Positions 61,037 through 64,000 of a stretch of 64,000 nucleotides of DNA are shown in pieces. This DNA is from Candidatus Nitrotoga sp. BS (GTDB lineage Bacteria > Pseudomonadota > Gammaproteobacteria > Burkholderiales > Gallionellaceae). The position numbers were made by a program, and so were the translations under genes. Position 1 is the first letter of the stretch; each line of letters begins with the position of its first letter. Where the stretch lies: contig NZ_CAKMLL010000043.1 of NCBI RefSeq assembly GCF_927797785.1, forward strand, positions 1-64,000, written 5' to 3'. The notes beneath the pieces are model-generated. The model did not search any database, was not told where the DNA came from, and was given only the letters and a program-made list of their open reading frames with translations.

Positions 61037-62068
61037 ATGGATGATAATAAAAGCAAGGCACTCGCGGCGGCTCTGAGTCAGATTGAAAAGCAGTTCGGCA
61101 AGGGCTCTATTATGCGTTTGGGCGAGCATGATATTGCACGAGATATTCAAGTGGTTTCTACTGGGTCATTAGGGTTGGATATCGCGCTGGGTGTGGGCGG
61201 ACTGCCGCGTGGACGTGTAATTGAAATCTACGGGCCGGAATCGTCCGGCAAGACCACGCTCACACTGCAAGTGATCGCCGAGATGCAAAAGTTGGGCGGC
61301 ACAGCTGCATTTGTTGATGCAGAACATGCGCTCGATCCGCAATATGCGCAAAAGCTGGGCGTGAATGTCAGTGAGCTGCTTATTTCCCAACCGGATAACG
61401 GTGAGCAAGCGTTGGAGATAGCTGATATGTTGGTGCGTTCGGCCGCTGTGGATGTGGTGGTGGTTGATTCTGTGGCAGCACTGACTCCTAAGGCAGAAAT
61501 TGAAGGTGAAATGGGTGAGCCGCAAATGGGCTTGCAAGCACGCTTGATGTCGCAGGCACTGCGTAAGCTGACCGCTAACATCAAGCGTTCCAATACAACG
61601 GTGATTTTCATTAATCAGATACGGATGAAAATCGGTGTGATGTTTGGTAGCCCTGAAACTACGACCGGTGGCAATGCTCTAAAATTCTACGCTTCAGTTC
61701 GGCTGGATATTCGTCGCGTTGGTGCGATTAAGAAGGGCGACGAGGTGATCGGTTCAGAAACCCGCGTGAAAGTGGTCAAGAATAAGGTGGCGCCGCCGTT
61801 TAAACAGGCGGAATTCGATATTTTGTATGGTGAAGGTATTTCTCGTGAAGGCGAAGTAGTTGAGCTGGGCGTGCTGCACAAGCTGGTTGATAAAGCTGGC
61901 GCTTGGTACAGTTACAAAGGTGAGAAGATTGGCCAGGGAAAAGATAATGCGCGTGAATATCTGAAAGAGCATCCTGAAATTTCAATTGAAATTGAGAATA
62001 AAATCCGCGCTGTAGCTGGTGTAGCTGCACTCAATGAGCGAGCGGAAAGTGGTGTCAAAGAAGCCTGA
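61037..62068 (+). CDS. recA: RecA recombinase
   Basis: This 343-residue RecA has the Walker [11 protein letters not shown], the catalytic Glu in VDAEHALDP, the L1 and L2 DNA-binding loops ([15 protein letters not shown] and [17 protein letters not shown]) and [10 protein letters not shown]. The start at ATG 61037 fits [24 protein letters not shown]; the frame is open farther upstream but with non-RecA sequence. AAGGGAAAAAG precedes it. No classical LexA box with correct CTG-N10-CAG spacing was found in the 190 bases upstream. recX follows and overlaps. Confidence 0.97.
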   Translation: MDDNKSKALAAALSQIEKQFGKGSIMRLGEHDIARDIQVVSTGSLGLDIALGVGGLPRGRVIEIYGPESSGKTTLTLQVIAEMQKLGGTAAFVDAEHALDPQYAQKLGVNVSELLISQPDNGEQALEIADMLVRSAAVDVVVVDSVAALTPKAEIEGEMGEPQMGLQARLMSQALRKLTANIKRSNTTVIFINQIRMKIGVMFGSPETTTGGNALKFYASVRLDIRRVGAIKKGDEVIGSETRVKVVKNKVAPPFKQAEFDILYGEGISREGEVVELGVLHKLVDKAGAWYSYKGEKIGQGKDNAREYLKEHPEISIEIENKIRAVAGVAALNERAESGVKEA

Positions 62069-62507
62069 GTTAAGTTTGCATACCCGTGCCATGAAATACT
62101 TGGTGCGGCGTGAACACAGCCGAGCCGAACTTCACGCCAAGCTAATACTCAAGGCCACGTCAGACGACAATGTGGATAAGGTTTTGGATGATTTGGCGGC
62201 ACGAGGTTGGTTATCCGATTCCCGTGCAGTCGAGCAGTTGGTGCGCCTGCGCCGTAATCGTTTCGGCATGCAACGCATCGCATATGAACTTCGTCAGAAA
62301 GGTATAGATGAAGATCTGATTAACGATGCCTTACCTCAAATGAGAGAGTCAGAGTTGGAAGCTGCTCGTAGCATCTGGCAAAAAAAATTCGGTATTGCTC
62401 CCGAGGGTGCGAAGGATAAAGCCAGGCAGATACGTTTTATGCAGTCACGCGGCTTTATGCCGGATGTGATTTTTAAAATCTTACAAGGTGCAGACGATGG
62501 TGGGTAG
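62034..62507 (+). CDS. recX: Regulatory protein RecX
   Basis: This 157-residue RecX inhibits RecA filament growth. It has three RecX repeats; the first is [16 protein letters not shown], then [39 protein letters not shown], and the third ends [16 protein letters not shown]. The ATG at 62034 lies inside recA (overlap 35 bases), so translation is coupled. A GTG at 62049 is an alternative start. Confidence 0.9.
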   Translation: MSERKVVSKKPELSLHTRAMKYLVRREHSRAELHAKLILKATSDDNVDKVLDDLAARGWLSDSRAVEQLVRLRRNRFGMQRIAYELRQKGIDEDLINDALPQMRESELEAARSIWQKKFGIAPEGAKDKARQIRFMQSRGFMPDVIFKILQGADDGG

Positions 62508-62540
62508 GTGGTTTGCGCACCCGTCGGATAGTAAAGATTA

Positions 62541-62695
62541 CCTTTAAAAATCCAAATTGCGTCACATACGGCGTTACTCTAAAAAACTATCGCTTACCTA
62601 TCAAATATAGGTAAGCGATAGTTTTTTTCTCGTTCCTTGTCTGGTTTAGCAACGTGAGTTTACGAGGTACCCTAAATAATTTTTAGGTGTGTAAA
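62541..62695. repeat. Dispersed AT-rich repeat, copy 3, with a perfect hairpin
   Basis: Located between convergent recX and the SCO1 gene. The core is a perfect stem of about 20 bp, ACTATCGCTTACCTAT with ATAGGTAAGCGATAGT, flanked by A and T runs (about 62581-62628), which makes a bidirectional terminator. The outer ends CTTTAAAAATCC and AATTTTTAGGTGTG resemble those of copies 1 and 2. Confidence 0.7.
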
Positions 62696-62772
62696 TTGCT
62701 TTTGTTGTTGTAATTGTGGCGATATTTCACATACCTCTCAGAGCGCTTGATCAGGGGGCTTCAGAAGCCAGC

Positions 62773-63360
62773 TTAATGCTCCATCTGCAGTAGCAACTTT
62801 ATATCCTGGACTACCAGTTTGGCGCTCTGGTTATAGGGAGAAAGCAATACGTGCTTGCCGTTTGTGCCAATCAAGTAGGTGCCATCGGAATGATCCAATG
62901 CATAGCTGCCCTTTTCGACCCGCTTTTCATAATTGACGCCAAATGTCTTGGCTACCTGTGCAGTAGTTTGGGTATCACCGTACAAGCCCAAAAAGGACGG
63001 ATGAAAAAAGGGAACATATTCGGCCAATAGTTTTGGCGTGTCGCGTTCAGGATCCAAGGTGACGAATAATACTTGCACCTTTTCTGCATCCTTATCAAGC
63101 AAGCGCATCACTTGCGCTAAGTCAGCCAGTGTGGTTGGGCAAATTTCTGGACAGTGGGTATAACCAAAAAACATCACCACCACTTTGTCTTTGAAATCCG
63201 ATAATCTGCGTATTTTGCCGTTAGGGTCGGTGAGCTGGAAATCTACGGGTTTTTCTGCATATCGCCAACTTACATCAATGGCCTGGAATGGAGTGAGCGG
63301 CTGGGATTTCTCGCAACTGACCAGCAGCGTCGTGATTAATAGTAACAGCAGGGTACGCAT
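62773..63360 (-). CDS. SCO1/SenC/PrrC family lipoprotein
   Basis: This 195-residue thioredoxin-fold copper protein has a lipoprotein signal with lipobox LVSC (Cys 16). The copper-binding pair is in CPEICP (C70 and C74) and the His in DHSDG (H157). SCO proteins deliver copper to, or reduce, the CuA site of cytochrome oxidase. No oxidase gene is in the window. The neighbour is an fnr-like gene on the same strand, in line with respiratory control. A GGAG-type site before the ATG is visible on the minus strand. Confidence 0.92.
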   Translation of the reverse strand: MRTLLLLLITTLLVSCEKSQPLTPFQAIDVSWRYAEKPVDFQLTDPNGKIRRLSDFKDKVVVMFFGYTHCPEICPTTLADLAQVMRLLDKDAEKVQVLFVTLDPERDTPKLLAEYVPFFHPSFLGLYGDTQTTAQVAKTFGVNYEKRVEKGSYALDHSDGTYLIGTNGKHVLLSPYNQSAKLVVQDIKLLLQMEH

Positions 63361-63523
63361 TTATTTCTCCTTGGGGCTGAGGAAGCAGCCAATATCCCTT
63401 TGATTGATGAGCTGAAGGGTGTGCAACGATGGGTCGTGACAGATTTTCATCACAGTGATGCTGGTGATTGTAAAGAAAGTCACACGGTTCATGCTCTGAC
63501 TGAATATCAACTGAGGGTACGTC

Positions 63524-63541
63524 ATCAGACAAAGGTCTGAT
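63524..63541. other. Small hairpin at the end of the fnr-like gene
   Basis: ATCAGAC, loop AAAG, GTCTGAT: a perfect 7-bp stem just past the stop codon. There is no T-run, so it is not a standard terminator. Confidence 0.4.
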
Positions 63542-63544
63542 CAG

Positions 63545-64000
63545 TTAGCGCGCGCGCTTCCCCATGCTGGCCTGTAGCCCAGACAGGCAAAGTATTTCCA
63601 AGGATCTATTACGCACATTAATCAGTTTGCCTTCCTGCAAGTGTGACAGTGCGCGGCTGACGGTTTCCAGTTTTAATCCGAGATAGCTGCCGATTTCTTG
63701 ACGTGTCATGCGTAATTGGAATGATGTAGGCGAATAACCGCGAACCGCAAAACGCTGCGATAGATTGAGCAGGAAAGCCGCCAAGCGTTCCTCTGCACGC
63801 ATTGATCCAAGCAGCAGCATAATGTTTTGATCGCGCACGATCTCTCGACTGAGGATGCGGTGCAGGTGCCTCTGCAGAGGGGGAAGATCGCGGCTGAGAT
63901 CCTCCAGACGATTAAAGGGGATTTCGCATACCTCACTGTCTTCAAGTGCTACGGCATCGCAAGTGTGTGCATCGCTATTAATGCCATCCATGCCGATGAT
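63545..64000 (-). CDS. fnr: FNR/CRP-family transcription regulator (5' part beyond the window)
   Basis: The visible 152 residues cover the end of the cyclic-nucleotide-like domain (GMDGI, CEIPFNRLEDLSRDLP), the dimer helix, and the DNA-binding HTH with MTRQEIGSYLGLKLETVSRALSHLQ. The recognition helix has E-T-V-S-R, the FNR type that reads TTGAT. The N-terminal cysteines that would prove an iron-sulfur sensor lie outside the window. It may control the box at 8906-8919. Confidence 0.85.
   Translation of the reverse strand: MIGMDGINSDAHTCDAVALEDSEVCEIPFNRLEDLSRDLPPLQRHLHRILSREIVRDQNIMLLLGSMRAEERLAAFLLNLSQRFAVRGYSPTSFQLRMTRQEIGSYLGLKLETVSRALSHLQEGKLINVRNRSLEILCLSGLQASMGKRAR

Noticed and set aside
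1-64000. CRISPR array, tRNA or rRNA genes, prophage or integrative element ends
   Set aside because: No regularly spaced short repeats, no cloverleaf-like sequences, no rRNA segments and no integrase or phage structural genes were recognised by eye.

Overview
The gene set and its order point to a betaproteobacterium, most likely of the Nitrosomonadales/Gallionellaceae kind. The evidence is the lptF-lptG pair divergent from pepA-holC-valS, metZ followed by pncC-recA-recX, a SCO1-type lipoprotein next to an fnr-like gene, thiO, nadC and trxC, with moderate GC and AT-rich intergenic stretches. The taxonomy is inference from gene content; no rRNA or tRNA gene was seen.

Layout. 1-1.1 kb: a decayed NarL-type two-component pair. 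1.1-9 kb: mixed housekeeping genes (an aminopropyltransferase-like protein, an old yellow enzyme, nadC, trxC), a zinc metallopeptidase, an exported protein, an IS630 relic, a universal stress protein and a relic of a proton-pumping subunit. 9.5-17.1 kb: glgP, a YdcH-type protein, rlmM, thiO and an orphan PEP-CTERM-type acyltransferase, with two copies of a roughly 215-bp repeat that resembles the left end of an IS110-family element. 17.4-30.5 kb: two modules that each join a small periplasmic binding-protein-like protein and an outer-membrane barrel to c-di-GMP signalling proteins, separated by dead IS3-family elements. 31-46.5 kb: a minus-strand Pil-Chp-like chemosensory operon, headed by a nucleotide-cyclase/Ser-Thr-kinase fusion, divergent from a PP2C phosphatase, a double-FHA protein and a GAF-tethered PilB/GspE-type ATPase. 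46.8-49.1 kb: a sigma54-driven type IV pilin gene and a membrane TPR protein that may be a glycosyltransferase. 49.2-64 kb: conserved housekeeping genes (bepA, a TusA-like gene, valS, holC, pepA, lptF, lptG, metZ, pncC, recA, recX, SCO1, fnr).

How it fits together. The 31-49 kb block reads as one surface-motility control unit: receptor and CheW proteins feed a hybrid CheA, which drives PilG/PilH-like receivers. A kinase, phosphatase and FHA set acts beside it, and the outputs are an assembly ATPase and a pilin. The cyclase half of the fusion lacks one of the two metal-binding aspartates, so it may be a sensor or a dead domain. The 17-30 kb block looks like two related envelope-to-c-di-GMP sensing modules.

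Regulatory highlights. A SAM-II-type riboswitch with a readable terminator/antiterminator switch lies in front of metZ. A -24/-12 promoter lies in front of the pilin gene. An FNR-like box framed by a perfect 9-bp inverted repeat lies in front of the universal stress gene. A dispersed AT-rich repeat with inverted ends sits at the 3' ends of three gene groups. Several genes show recent decay: a frameshifted response regulator, a DUF1993 gene with one in-frame stop, and IS630, IS3 and IS110 relics.
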